NCBI RefSeq assembly: GCF_918797505.1
Contig: NC_092802.1
Coordinates: 22,713,883-22,777,882, forward strand
DNA length: 64,000 nucleotides
Origin: Bemisia tabaci
Taxonomy: Eukaryota > Arthropoda > Insecta > Hemiptera > Aleyrodidae
Direction of reading: 5' to 3'
A program made the translations under genes and the position numbers. The notes under the pieces were generated by a model. It did not search any database, was not told the DNA's origin, and worked only from the letters and a program-made list of their open reading frames with translations. Positions within the stretch are counted from its first letter, which is position 1. Every line of letters begins with the position of its first letter. Below, piece by piece: positions 22,324 through 32,655 of this stretch.

Positions 22324-22575
22324 CTGCTGTGCTAAGGAAGAACGCCGTATAAGCCACCAGACGTTGCCAAGTTTCCTCCGATAAAAACCGAAATTACTGG
22401 GAAAATTGTGAATATTATTTTCTGAAATTTCAGTCAGTTTTGTACGCAATTTAACATAAAATATCTGAAAATTTTGAGGAAAAATATGCTTGAATGTTGT
22501 CAAAAATACACGTATTATCATCGGAAATTTGGCAACTCTCGAATGTTCATATGGCGTTCATCCTCAGCACGGCAG
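22324..22575. mobile_element. Family A MITE with CACT duplication
   Basis: Ends CTGCTGTGCTAAGG and CAGCACGGCAG, flanked by CACT at 22320-22323 and 22576-22579. Confidence 0.88.
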
Positions 22576-22599
22576 CACTGCTCTCTGTCAAATCACAAA

Positions 22600-22755
22600 C
22601 CTTGAGGCATTCCAAAGAGTGTTTCTGGATGGAAATTTCACGAAAAATCAATGGAACTCGCTCTTAAAGTTTTTTTTATTTAATATTTTCGAAAATATAA
22701 GCTTTCAAACTTTCCAGATTTTGTCCGACTTCTCCGATTGACTCGCTCCAGTGTG
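22600..22755. mobile_element. Family B MITE, right part
   Basis: Begins internally at CATTCCAAAGAGTGTTTCTG and ends at GATTGACTCGCTCCAGTGTG. First of three consecutive family B units. Confidence 0.75.
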
Positions 22756-22759
22756 CGGC

Positions 22760-22994
22760 GCACAGTGGATCGAGTCAATGGGAGAGGTCGGTCATGAAAT
22801 TTTTTACTAAAACTGCAAATTTTGATGTTTAATTCGTCACATTTTGAAATTTAAGGGGTGCTTCTGGATGAAAATTTTACAAGAAAACCAATGAAGCCAC
22901 TTTTGGAACCTCAAAATAGTGTATAAACGGAGTTATAAGCGTTTAAAGTTTCCAAATTTTGCCCGGCCTCTCCTATTGACTCGATCCACTGTGC
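22760..22994. mobile_element. Family B MITE
   Basis: Complete: GCACAGTGGATCGAGTCAAT through TTGACTCGATCCACTGTGC. Confidence 0.88.
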
Positions 22995-22997
22995 GCC

Positions 22998-23232
22998 GCA
23001 CACTGGAGCGAGTCAATCGGAGAGGTAGGACAAAATCTGGAAAGTTTGAAAGCTTATTACTCCGTTTATACAAAACTTTGAGATTCCAAAAGTGGTTTCA
23101 TTGGTTTTTTTGTAAACTTTTCTTCCAGAGGCATCCCTCAAAATTTAAAATGTGACAAAATAAACATAAAAATTTGCAGTTTAAGTCAGTAATTTTGTGT
23201 CCAACCTCTCTGCTGGATTCGATCCACCGTGC
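22998..23232. mobile_element. Family B MITE, inverted neighbour
   Basis: Complete ends GCACACTGGAGCGAGTCAAT and GATCCACCGTGC. Internal blocks run in the opposite order to the preceding copy, giving a head-to-head pair that abuts with three bases between. Confidence 0.87.
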
Positions 23233-23694
23233 GGCGCGGCGTGGATACGGAGACTCCGGCCAGTGGCGGAAGGGGGTTGCGGGGGCGGGGGATGCTGGAG
23301 CTATTTTCAGCGGCGTCGGCCCACGCGATGCTCGGCCTTCCTAGCCGCAGACCCGACTAACGATAACGAGTAACTAGTAACACCTCTCCGATGCGATGTC
23401 TTCTGGATAATTAGCGTCAGCCTGGATCCCGGACTCGGGTCTCGGACCAGACCGGGCTCCGTCTCCGTCTTTCCGCTCTGTTCCGGTTGTTTACACCTCG
23501 CACTTCACCCCGCCAAGCGCCGCGGCGCTCCGCTATCCTGTCGTCGAGCTTCATTTCGTCACCTTCCGGCCAAATTATCACAAGCGCCGTGCGACGTTTA
23601 AAACTTTCCGCTGCCATTTTATTTTTTTACTAAGAAGTTGTTCAACGAAGCTGTCCAAAAATGCCACTGAATTTTCTTTGTGCACAAAGAAAAA
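23233..23694. other. GC-rich unassigned block
   Basis: G- and C-rich sequence with CpGs; the minus-strand open frame of 66 codons has no recognisable domain. Confidence 0.35.
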
Positions 23695-23906
23695 AACCTC
23701 GTGCGTGGGACCCGAAGTTTAGGTCATCTGAAGTACTTCAGATGTGAGAACCGAAGTTTTTCGGATGTGAAAACCGAAGTACTTCAGAGGTAAGAACTGA
23801 AGTTTCAGATGTGTGATCCGAACCTCGACAGGTAGATCTAAACTGTTCAGATGCTCAATCTGAAAACTTCAGAGATCCATATGACCTTAACTCCCCCCCC
23901 CCCCCC
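23695..23906. repeat. Palindrome cluster with CTGAAGTACTTCAG units and a C run
   Basis: A perfect 20-bp palindrome CATCTGAAGTACTTCAGATG sits at 23725-23744, followed by more GAAGT/ACTTC units spaced about 20-30 bp and then a C14 run. Related to 8604-8772. Confidence 0.7.
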
Positions 23907-24129
23907 ACGTCCATGGGAAATCAAAACTTTTTTTTTTTTTTTTTAGAATTCAGTCAACTTTTCAAGAAGAATATGTTCACGACTGACTTCTCAAGGATTT
24001 GACGTTTCTACATAATACTTCCTTTCGAGTCAATGATTTTGACCTGAGAGCTGATGGACAGTCAAAAACATCGGTCCGAAGGGAAAAAAACCAACATTTC
24101 AATAATCAAATTCTTTACAATCAAAAAAT

Positions 24130-24335
24130 TCCATAAGAGCATTCGAATGTTGCAAAAGTTTCTCCACTAAAGTAATAATTTTTGAAAATTAAAAACGCCT
24201 TAAATTTATCCGCGAATAATAATGTTCAGATATTTTGAAAAAAAATTCACAATTTTTTTTTTAAAAAACTTTTATTTTGTAAGAAGAGGATTCAGAAATT
24301 CCAAATGCTGAAGTAGCGTTCATTCGTAGCGCGGA
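24130..24335. mobile_element. Family A MITE, heavily decayed
   Basis: Retains ATAAGAGCATTCGAATGTTGC and CAAATGCTGAAGTAGCGTTC, i.e. both subterminal blocks, but both terminal repeats are mutated. Probably one of the oldest copies. Confidence 0.5.
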
Positions 24336-25009
24336 GTGTTTTCCCCTTATTCCGAATTGAGTAAGACCGAACATTTATTTCTCGACTAGACCCGAACAAA
24401 AATCGCGGCAGAATTTCGCTGAGCAATTTGAGGTTGAGCGATATAAAACTCATTTCTCTCATCCATCGAGCGAATGGTTTCGACGATAAAAGGAACGACG
24501 AGGAATCGTACCCTAACCGTTTCTATCCACTCCGATTGGGCCGGGAACTCACATGGATGGGCGAGAAATTCTGAACCCGCCGAAGAAAGCAAAAAAGCGA
24601 CCTTGGAGAGGCTCGGATTCCGAGAAAATGGGATTGCTGAGCAAATCACATTCCTCAGTGCGGACTCCGAAAGAAACTTTTGTTTTTAAATCGGGTAATT
24701 TGGCCTCGTTTAGAGAGGGGGTCTAAGCTCCTTTTTTCGGCCGATGGAACGATGTGGAAATTTATTCAAGAAACCAAACCTCGTGAGGCGATGATCGTTT
24801 AGCCTTTGCAGTGACTTTTTATCTTTACTTGTACCGAAAGAACTAAGTTTTGTTCTCGCTATGGTAGGACTTGTTTCAACTTGACGATTGTGCTTGCTCG
24901 GCAAGAAATTTCTGTTCGCTCTCCTTTTTCGATCGAAGACATCCGATCACCGAATATTCTGGGACAGCAAACAATCACTGTCTAAAATACGTAAAATAGT
25001 TTTACGCTC
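24336..25009. other. Unassigned sequence
   Basis: Mixed composition with open frames of 60-87 codons on both strands, none recognisable. Confidence 0.38.
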
Positions 25010-25086
25010 AGTCGTTCTCATGTAAAATAATTGATAGCCCAATTAAATTTAGCAATGCTTGGCTCCTTTCTGCTAAACGCGGTTTC
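25010..25086. mobile_element. Family G right-end fragment
   Basis: CCAATTAAATTTAGCAATGC followed by GGCTCCTTTCTGCTAAACGC. Confidence 0.65.
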
Positions 25087-25130
25087 ATGAATTCCCTCTA
25101 AAATAAATGGTTCCTGATAGGAAATACGGC

Positions 25131-25171
25131 AGGCAACATTCGAATGCTACCACGGCGTTTTTACTCAGCAG
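25131..25171. mobile_element. Family A end fragment
   Basis: GGCAACATTCGAATGCTACC and CGGCGTTTTTACTCAGCA, directly followed by the family I element. Confidence 0.55.
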
Positions 25172-25457
25172 CGGGCCGATTATTGAAATTGATAGACAAA
25201 GCCATAGACAAATCGGACATAGGGAGTACGATATGGAACTATCCTAATGGTTTAAATGGGTAGTTCCTCTAGACTAAGGGAGAAAATTGTGGACTAACTA
25301 TCGGGTCCCTCGTGGGTTGCCGTTACTTAGTCTATTCTATTACCTACCTTATTTTTCCATTGCAACGACCCGCTTCCACAGATAGGATCCCTCCATATCT
25401 CTTGGTCTTGGCTCTTTTGTCTACAGCTTTGTCTATCAAGTTCAAGAATCGGCCCGC
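25172..25457. mobile_element. Family I element
   Basis: Ends CGGGCCGATTATTGAAATT and GAATCGGCCCGC with TGATAGACAAAGC and GCTTTGTCTATCA arms. Shared core GGTCCCTCGTGGGTTGCCGT also occurs at 55142 and 63386. Confidence 0.8.
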
Positions 25458-25534
25458 AGGCAAGTGCGGGCTTTCGTAACTCAGCAAAGAGCGGGCAAAT
25501 AATGTATGCCAAATTTTCACCTCATTCCTCAGTA

Positions 25535-25778
25535 CTGCCTTCCTAAGAAAAACGCCGTATGAGTCTTCAGGCGTTGCCAAATTTCCTCTAAGAAAGTTCT
25601 CTGAAAAACTTATGAAAATTTTCGCTCCAATTTTTCAGATAATTTTGTCCGCAATTTCGCTTAAAGTTCCTGAAAATTTCAAGGGAATATTCATACGTTT
25701 CTTCAAAAATAAACATTTTATCGAGGGAAATTTGGCAACTCTCGAATGTTCATACGGCGTTCTTCCTTAACACGGCAG
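25535..25778. mobile_element. Family A MITE with AGTA duplication
   Basis: Ends CTGCCTTCCTAAG and CTTAACACGGCAG. AGTA lies at 25531-25534 and 25779-25782. Confidence 0.87.
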
Positions 25779-25800
25779 AGTACCCCTCAGCTCACCCACT

Positions 25801-26048
25801 CTGCCGTACTAAGGAAGAACGCCGTATGAGCCTTCTGGCGTTGCCAAATTTCCTTATATACAACACGACTTTCCCGGTAAACTTATGAATGTTTTTCTTC
25901 AAATTTTTCAGATAATTTTGTCCGCAATTTCACCCGAAGTTCCCGAGGATCTCTGGAAAAAATATTCATACATTTTATCAGAAATAAACATTTTAGTGAA
26001 AAAAATGCGGCAACTCTCGAATGTTCATACGGCGTTCTTCCTTAGCAC
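25801..26048. mobile_element. Family A MITE, close neighbour
   Basis: Starts CTGCCGTACTAAGG. The right end is cut after CTTCCTTAGCAC, where a CTTCC microsatellite begins. Confidence 0.82.
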
Positions 26049-26100
26049 TCTTCCTCTTCCCTTCCCTTCCCTTCCCTTCCCTTCCCTTCCTTTCCCTTTC
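26049..26100. repeat. (CTTCC)n microsatellite
   Basis: About nine imperfect pentamer units; it starts at the truncated end of the family A element. Confidence 0.85.
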
Positions 26101-26615
26101 CTCTTCCCTTCGGCGTCTTTCCTTTGGCAGCACTGTCTACAGCGTTACAATTCCGAGCTTAGCGGATAAGCAGACAAGTGTCTGAAGGCTGAAGGCTGAA
26201 GGCACCTGTCCGGGGGTGTAATAAACACTGTAATAAGACTCGCGCACGTTTAAGTGCCGAGCGGGCGAAACTGAAGCGGTGGCTGGAAACCAGCCGGCTG
26301 GAAGGAGCGCGTCATAAAAATCGGCCGGCATTTATGTTTCTCTTGAATATTACTTTGTAGGTTTTATCGGGTCGCATAACGTTGTCGGTCCTGTCGGAAC
26401 TCAATCTAAGCCCCAGTCCACCATTCCGCCCGACGCTTCTATTGTTTCTCACTCCACCCCCCTCCATCCCCCTTCATCCCCATTTACCCCCCTTCAACCC
26501 CTTAACCCCCTCCCGGTCCAACAACGCGCTGATGTTTTTCCTTTTCCGTCGGATGAAGAACTTTAAGCCGAGGAGATCTATCTGGGTATTTGCATAGAAT
26601 ACACTGTAGGATTAC
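26101..26615. other. Unassigned sequence
   Basis: Moderately GC-rich; C-rich CCCCCTTCA-like runs at 26455-26515. No gene recognised. Confidence 0.38.
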
Positions 26616-26744
26616 AATTGGACGTATTTCTGCCAAACGGAACTATGTGCAGTATGCCGTGAGCCCTGTTATGCATTCATTCTTATGGGTATCAGGGTTC
26701 ATGTCCTAACGTATATTGTTCCGTTTGATAGAAATACGTCCAAT
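26616..26744. mobile_element. Family E palindromic MITE
   Basis: Arms AATTGGACGTATTTCTGCC and GATAGAAATACGTCCAATT. The core GTGAGCCCTGTTATGCAT pairs with ATCAGGGTTCATGTC. Confidence 0.85.
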
Positions 26745-27349
26745 TTTAGACACGAAACTAGCTGGGATCCGTCCCTCACTGGATAGAATTTTTCTCTCCA
26801 TCATCCTACTCAACCGTATGTTTTCAGTTTAATTTAGAGCGCGCGTAAATTTAATTTAAAAATTCAACTTGTAACTTACTTTTTCTTTGGTACTGTGATG
26901 AAACCATTTTTTACACAATCTACTAGGTACTAGGTAAAAGCGAATTTTATTTAGAGGTTCAGTACTACTTTTGTGCCCGAACCTCCGAGCTGTCTATTTG
27001 AGTTCGGAACTTCCGATTCGATGCCTAACGGATCGCAACGTTGGTGCGTGATTTTGGAACCTCCTCGCGAGATGGTTCTAAAAAAGGTTCGACCTAACGA
27101 AAACCAACGGATCTGATTGGTCGAATATGGTAACAACGGTGTCCACTGGTGTTGGTGAATGATGAGACGAACCGGCACAGAACTTCCCAAAGAGGTTCAG
27201 AACTTTAAATAAAATTCGCTATAATTGTTCATGACCGTTCATGGAAAAGGAGACAGACCGTACGCGGAGTTTTCACTTAAATATTAATTTGTACTATTTT
27301 ATTTATAAAAAAATTTGTTTCACATTGTGTCCTTCATTCAAGCTTTTAA
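26745..27349. other. Unassigned sequence with a diverged inverted repeat
   Basis: Inverted similarity between GCGAATTTTATTTAGAGGTTC (about 26940) and GAACTTTAAATAAAATTCGC (about 27200), with internal GGTTC blocks. Possibly a 280-bp foldback element; no second copy was found to confirm it. Confidence 0.45.
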
Positions 27350-27653
27350 TTGGACGTATTTCTACCAAACAGACCTATGTGGAGGTGAGAAATGTGGGAT
27401 GTGCTTGTTAGTTCTCTTTGCGTAAGAGTGAATGGGAATAATAAATGTCCACAAGGCTCTCTTGCCATGCCCGTGGCTCATGCATCTCGCATTCAGTTGG
27501 CACATAGGTCTGTTTGATAGAATGTAAAATCCCGCTTTTCCAATTCTCCAAAAGGAATCACGCCCACTTTTACATTGCTTCTTATGCAGCTTCAACGAGC
27601 ACACCCCATATTTCTCACCTCCACATAGGTCTGTTTGGTAGAAATACGCCCAA
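27350..27653. mobile_element. Family E relative with longer arms
   Basis: Terminal TTGGACGTATTTCTACCAAA as in family E, but the arms then diverge to CAGACCTATGTGGAGGTGAG, repeated in reverse at 27612-27632, with a third TAGGTCTGTTTGATAGAAT block at 27505-27523. At 304 bp it is over twice the usual length. Confidence 0.78.
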
Positions 27654-27777
27654 TTATAAAGCAATTTATTAAGCTACCTTTAGTACAGTTCCAGAGTATC
27701 AGTAGTAGAGTATCTAGTATGCAGGCGGGATCCATCCCCAGTGCAACCTTGACAGTTATTATGCATACGAATCACAA

Positions 27778-27902
27778 ATGGACGTATTTCTACCGAACGG
27801 AACCATGTGCATTACGACATGAGCCCTGAGACCCGTAAGAATGTTTGAATAATAGGGCTCACGTCACTGCGCATAGTTCCGTTTGGTAGAAATACGTCCA
27901 AA
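27778..27902. mobile_element. Family E palindromic MITE
   Basis: Arms AATGGACGTATTTCTACCG and GTTTGGTAGAAATACGTCCA. Confidence 0.86.
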
Positions 27903-28767
27903 TTACTATGCCGACTGATATCGCCATTCTTTGTTCGCCTCTTGATCATTCTCGATCACTGACGCGACGCGACTTGCTGCTCCATAACAGGATCCGGATC
28001 CAATTTCACATTACATACATCGAAAATGCATGGGATTGGCTCTTACGATTGACAAAAAATGGCTCGCAATTGGCGTCCCCTCCAGCATGAATCCAGAGGA
28101 TACATTTTTTGAGAATAGATACAGAATGGATAGAGAATAAATAATTAGAGAATAAATATGTATCTGCTTGGTCTATGCCCATTGGTCGAGATGTTGAGAG
28201 AGTTCGCGACACTCGGTTCAACCAGACAGCACCACCAAGAACCGGTTTGCCTGCCACTCACCATAGAGAAAAGCCACTCACTCCTGCTCTCCTAATACCC
28301 GCGGCATGAATCTCGGAATGCATGCAGCTTATTCGCACCGGATACTTTTGCTTGCCATCGTTGTTATTCGGATGCGGACTTTTACTGCCGTATTAGTGGA
28401 ACGTAAATTCCTTGTTTTACTCTCTAATTTTTATAATCTTTCACCAGAAAGTCATCTCCTTCGGGGAATTTAATAACAACGATCCTACATTGAAAACAGC
28501 TGAGCGCTTCTCTAATATGAACGTATATTGAGCGTTCACCACGTTAGTGGTAAAGGCCTGCACTGCTCCATGGGAATCGGCGCCATTCTTCGTGGCGGGA
28601 AGCAATACCTAGTTTCTCAATTTTATTTATGTACCATTTCTACCTTTTTCAATAGAAAATTCTACCAATCTTTTTTTTTTTTTTTTTCAGTGTAAATGTG
28701 GCGGTTTATTTGACGCTATCCATAGAGAACTTGACGATTCTTGATTCGAGATGTGCATTTAGCAGTC
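27903..28767. other. Unassigned sequence
   Basis: No frame with a domain, no known repeat end; a short T run at about 28671-28687. Confidence 0.4.
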
Positions 28768-28890
28768 GGACGTATTTCTGCTAAACGGAACTATGTGCAT
28801 TATGACGTGAGTCCTGTTATGCATATATTCTTATGGGTCTTAAGGCTCATGTCTTAGTGCGCATAGTTCCGTTTGGCAGAAATACGCCCG
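28768..28890. mobile_element. Family E palindromic MITE
   Basis: Arms GGACGTATTTCTGCTAAACG and GTTTGGCAGAAATACGCCC. This copy shows the uninterrupted core used to reconstruct the nested copy at 19999. Confidence 0.86.
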
Positions 28891-29083
28891 TTCAGGATTT
28901 GGGGAATCGTGTCAAGCCCGACGCGGCGCGACGTCCGATAGAATCAACGAGGCAATTCATAGCTGCATCGCTGCATCACGAAGTCGGGCGACACGAGGCG
29001 GCAATCTTAGATCTGACATGCGAAAATTTCAGCGCTCTCGGGTTTATTCACACTAGGCCTGGACTACCTCCAAACGCCACGCC
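28891..29083. other. Short GC-rich spacer
   Basis: CpG-rich, no recognisable gene. Confidence 0.35.
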
Positions 29084-29715
29084 GCACGATGGATCGAGTC
29101 AATGTGAGAGAGGTCGGACAAAATTCGGAGACTTTAAAAGCTTATAACTCCGTTCATAAAAAACTCTGAGGGTTTAAGGTGATTCGATGGATGCCATATT
29201 TTGTGTCAGAACGGCATGCGATATATCGCATCAATTGCGGTTCCATTTTTTCAGCTACGCTCGTCATTTTTCTCCAATTTTGAGATCGCAAATCTGTTGT
29301 CAGGAGACTCAAGCACTCACTTACCAATTTTAACAAAGAAATTCAACGTAATAAAGGCGTGGTTTTGTTAGAGAGAAAACGTCGCATTCGATACTGATAT
29401 CAAAACTGCACTCGAGTGGGATATTTTCTCTCTAAAAAAAACCACGCCCTTTTTTTCGTTGAATTTCTTTGTTAAAATTGGCGAGTGCTTTAGTCTCCTG
29501 ACAACAGAATTGGGATCTCAAAATTGGAGAAAAATGACGAGTAGCTGAATAAATGGAACAAATTGATGCGATATGTCGCATGCCGTTCTGACAAAAAATA
29601 TGGCGTCCACCGAATCACCTTAAGTGGTTCCATTGATTTCCTCGTAAGATTTTCTCGCTGAAGCACCTCTAGAAGTTTAAAATGTGACGTCATAAACATC
29701 AAATTATGCAAATAA
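29084..29715. mobile_element. Family B MITE split by element M, right end lost
   Basis: Left end GCACGATGGATCGAGTCAAT runs to AAACTCTGAGGG. After the insertion it resumes GTGGTTCCATTGATTTCC and fades after ATAAACATCAAATTATGC. Confidence 0.78.
29178..29629. mobile_element. Element M, 452-bp foldback at TTAA target
   Basis: Ends GGTGATTCGATGG and its complement form arms of about 200 bp containing GGAGACTC/GAGTC-type and AAATTCAACG blocks. The flanks are TTAA on both sides (29174-29177 and 29630-29633), the target used by piggyBac and Kolobok elements, although the terminal bases are not the usual piggyBac CCY. Confidence 0.83.
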
Positions 29716-30221
29716 CTTGCGGATAACAGCATTAATCATATTAATAGAAAGGAGAGACAGAATTTCAATACGCTGTGATAGTGTATGATGTGAAAATTAC
29801 ATTACAATTAAATTACAGTTTGCTCTCCTATGTTCCCGCAAAATGCAGCACCTAGTGGTTAGAAACTCAACTATTATCTATTTATTTTGATTCTAGGTGG
29901 CGGTAGCCACTCCGGCCCGATCCCAAAAAACTCCCCCTAAAAAGGTGACGATATTATTTACTTTAAGGTTATACATCTATTTTTTCTGCATGTCGCAACC
30001 CATTGCTTGTAAAAAAATGTATAGTCGCTTAATTGTAGTTAGTGCTTGTATCTGTAATTTTATGCATTATGTTATTTCATGCTCTTTTGTAATTCTGTAC
30101 CCTGATGATGACCGGATGTGGTCGAAAATCTTCGGCGGAGTGAAATGTAATTTTCGCATAATAAACAATCAGAGCGTACGGTAATTCTCCTTTTTATTAA
30201 TCAAAAGATGTAGTTTTGGTA
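29716..30221. other. Unassigned sequence
   Basis: AT-rich with a plus-strand frame of 95 codons (29897-30184) lacking any recognisable domain. Confidence 0.38.
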
Positions 30222-30268
30222 ACAAATTTCATGTCCGACCACTCCAAGTGACTCGATCTACTGTGCGC
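30222..30268. mobile_element. Family B right-end fragment
   Basis: ATTTCATGTCCGACCACTCC then CTCGATCTACTGTGCG. Confidence 0.68.
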
Positions 30269-30276
30269 CGGCGACC

Positions 30277-30296
30277 GGGGGGGGGGGGGGGGGGGG
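30277..30296. repeat. (G)20 run
   Basis: Uninterrupted G run between two family B ends; the length is likely unstable in sequencing. Confidence 0.85.
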
Positions 30297-30324
30297 ATGG
30301 ATGGCGACCCGGGAGTCCAGGGGC

Positions 30325-30992
30325 GCACAGTAGATCGAGTCATTCAGAGAGGTCGGACATGAAATTTTCAACTATAAAACTGCAAATTTTGATGTTTAAT
30401 TCGTCGCATTCTAAATATAAATGGGTGCTTCTGAAGGGAAATTTCACGAGGAAACCAATGGAGCCACTTTTGAGATCTCAAAGGCTTGTATGAACACTGA
30501 AAAAAAATTCTCGTCGTTTTAACCAAGGTCCATTGGTACCTTTACCATCTTACTTTTTCTACCAATTATTGGTAATTTTACCAAGACAGACTGGTAAGCT
30601 TACCTAAAAACCGGTATTTTTACTGTTTTTTTCTGGTAAGAATACCACTTTTATTGGTAATCGATTCCCGGTAACTTTACCATTTTATTTCGGTAATTCT
30701 ACCAGAGTCGATAAAAAATATTGGCGTTTTTACCAAGGTCCAGTAAAATTACCGAGAGAGTTCAACAATTTTACCGAGATTTCATGGTAAAATTACCAAT
30801 TCCATAAATGGTAATTTTACCAAGAAAAAACTAGGATCAAATAGGACGCTGAATTCTTGGTAACTTTACCCTTTTCTTAGTAAATACACCGATATTTTTT
30901 TTTTCAATGCAAAGGTTTGTATGAACGAAGTTATAAGCCTTTAAAGTCTCCTAATTTTGTCCGACCTTTCTTATTGCCGCGACCCAGTGTGC
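30325..30992. mobile_element. Family B MITE split by a family D element
   Basis: GCACAGTAGATCGAGTCATT at left and CCCAGTGTGC at right. The two halves join at CAAAGGCTTGTATGAA once 30495-30909 is removed. Confidence 0.82.
30495..30909. mobile_element. Family D element flanked by a 16-bp duplication
   Basis: Ends CACTGAAAAAAAATTC and TTTTTTTTTCAATG. The interior has repeated GGTAATTTTACC and ACCAAGGTCC units. Flanks CAAAGGCTTGTATGAA (30479-30494) and CAAAGGTTTGTATGAA (30910-30925) match at 15 of 16 bases. Confidence 0.86.
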
Positions 30993-31345
30993 GGCGTCGC
31001 GGCGACAGCCGACGCCGAGAGCGTTATGAATTCTTGAGAAATAATTCATGAAGCGGGTATAATGTAGTCCGCGGGTGCATTTAGCTCGGGGCGCGCGCTC
31101 GATATTCAAATAAGCGCGCCACTTAGAACGCCGCCTCCCGACTTCAATCAAAATCGCTAATCTAAGATATGTGAAACGTCGGAATTAGAGAGGATCCGTC
31201 TGGTATGCTGCCGCTAGCGACGTGTTTCAAAGACGTCGCATTATGCAGTGATAGCGAAGAGCTCAAATTTTCGATTTTGAGTTTCCTACGAAATTCGTCG
31301 AATCTCTTTTCGATGAAATCGCCGGAACATCTAAAACAGCACATT
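30993..31345. other. Unassigned sequence
   Basis: GC-rich start, then mixed; no gene recognised. Confidence 0.38.
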
Positions 31346-31602
31346 TGGACTGCGTTAAACAGAAGGGAACCAAGCCACATCAGCTATTGCCAAATTTAAT
31401 CAGGCAATTTAATTTTTTCCATAAAAACGGTTGTGCGGATTTTAGTGCTAGTTTCAGTGAATTTTCTCCATAGTACGAGGCAAATTCCCTCAAAATTTGC
31501 AAAGAAATCCGCACAAACGTCCTTTCGTAAGAAATTGAATTGCCCCCATTAAATTTGGCAATAGCTGATGTGGCTTGATTCTTTTCTGTTAAACGCGGTC
31601 CA
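31346..31602. mobile_element. Family G MITE
   Basis: The most complete copy: TGGACTGCGTTAAACAGAAG, CACATCAGCTATTGCC at left; GGCAATAGCTGATGTGGC and GTTAAACGCGGTCCA at right. Confidence 0.85.
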
Positions 31603-31796
31603 TTTCGTTTCATTTGCAAACCAAGATGCCTAAAGATATCCAAAAATGATGTGCAAAAACTGAAAAAACGAATGCCTTACAAACGACAAGTCGTAACAAT
31701 TGTAATGATGAATAATTCTGGATTAACTTTTCATTTTCCTTGCATTCTTGCCGAAATACCAACCACCATACAACTTTTGAATTGCACGTAACAGTT

Positions 31797-31890
31797 TAAG
31801 TTGATTCGATGGACGCCATATTTTGTGTCAAAACGACATGTGATATATCGCACCGATTGGCTCCATTTTTTATCACAGGTTTCATTTCAT
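31797..31890. mobile_element. Element M, left-end fragment
   Basis: TTAAGTTGATTCGATGG followed by CGCCATATTTTGTGTCA, homologous to the first 90 bases of the element at 29178; the rest is absent. Confidence 0.7.
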
Positions 31891-32655
31891 TGTCATTTCA
31901 TTTCACAGATTGGCCGCCTTTTTGGGCGCGAAAATATTCATTTCCTAACCTCAAAATTGCCGACTTATACGTACTCTCTCCACGATGAAATGACGTCCTT
32001 CCAAGCTTCCAAGCTGCAACTTTCTCCATTCTCGTTTTCGCACGAGTGACCTGAGTGGGCCGGAGAACCCCATAGGACCCTAAAAAAATTATCACCGATG
32101 ATAAACATAAAAGTATCGGCGCATTGCAGTAATCGGACGGACATAACTTCACCCCCCCCCCTCTCCCGACCCTCGTAACGCCACAATCCCGCCGAAGACT
32201 GCCCGCGTTCCCCCCCTCCCCCCTTCCGATCCCCCATCTTCCTACTCGGATCACATCCATTTAATAAATGCGCTCGTCAATAAACTCCCGCTGGTCGGGG
32301 GGATTGTGCCCCCTGCGAAGGGGATGAAGGGGGAAAGGGGGAAGGGGAGGAAGGAAAGAAAAGAGCAGGGCAAGACGGGCCAGAGGACGGGGTCAGTCAG
32401 AGCAAAAGAATCGCCGCTTTCGAGATCGGCTCGGATCGACCGATAGAGAGCGCTGGATGGCGGCGGGAATTTCCGGTCTCACTACGTCCGGCCTAGGGGC
32501 TGATCCATTTGCCAATCAATTGCGGGAGTTTCACGCGGTGTGTTGCCAATTTAAGGAATGGGCATTCTCTTTTTCTTATTGCGTGACCACGAGCAAAGAC
32601 GCTTTTAACCCTCAGTTCGCCCCGGTGTCAAAAAAAATTTTTTTGGTGGAGACAT
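31891..32655. other. Unassigned sequence with a pyrimidine-to-purine strand switch
   Basis: 32150-32235 is C/T-rich on the plus strand, while 32296-32370 is G/A-rich. No gene is recognised; the 120-codon minus frame has no domain. Confidence 0.4.

Noticed and set aside
29897..30184. 95-codon plus-strand frame
   Set aside because: Hydrophobic, AT-driven composition and no recognisable family.
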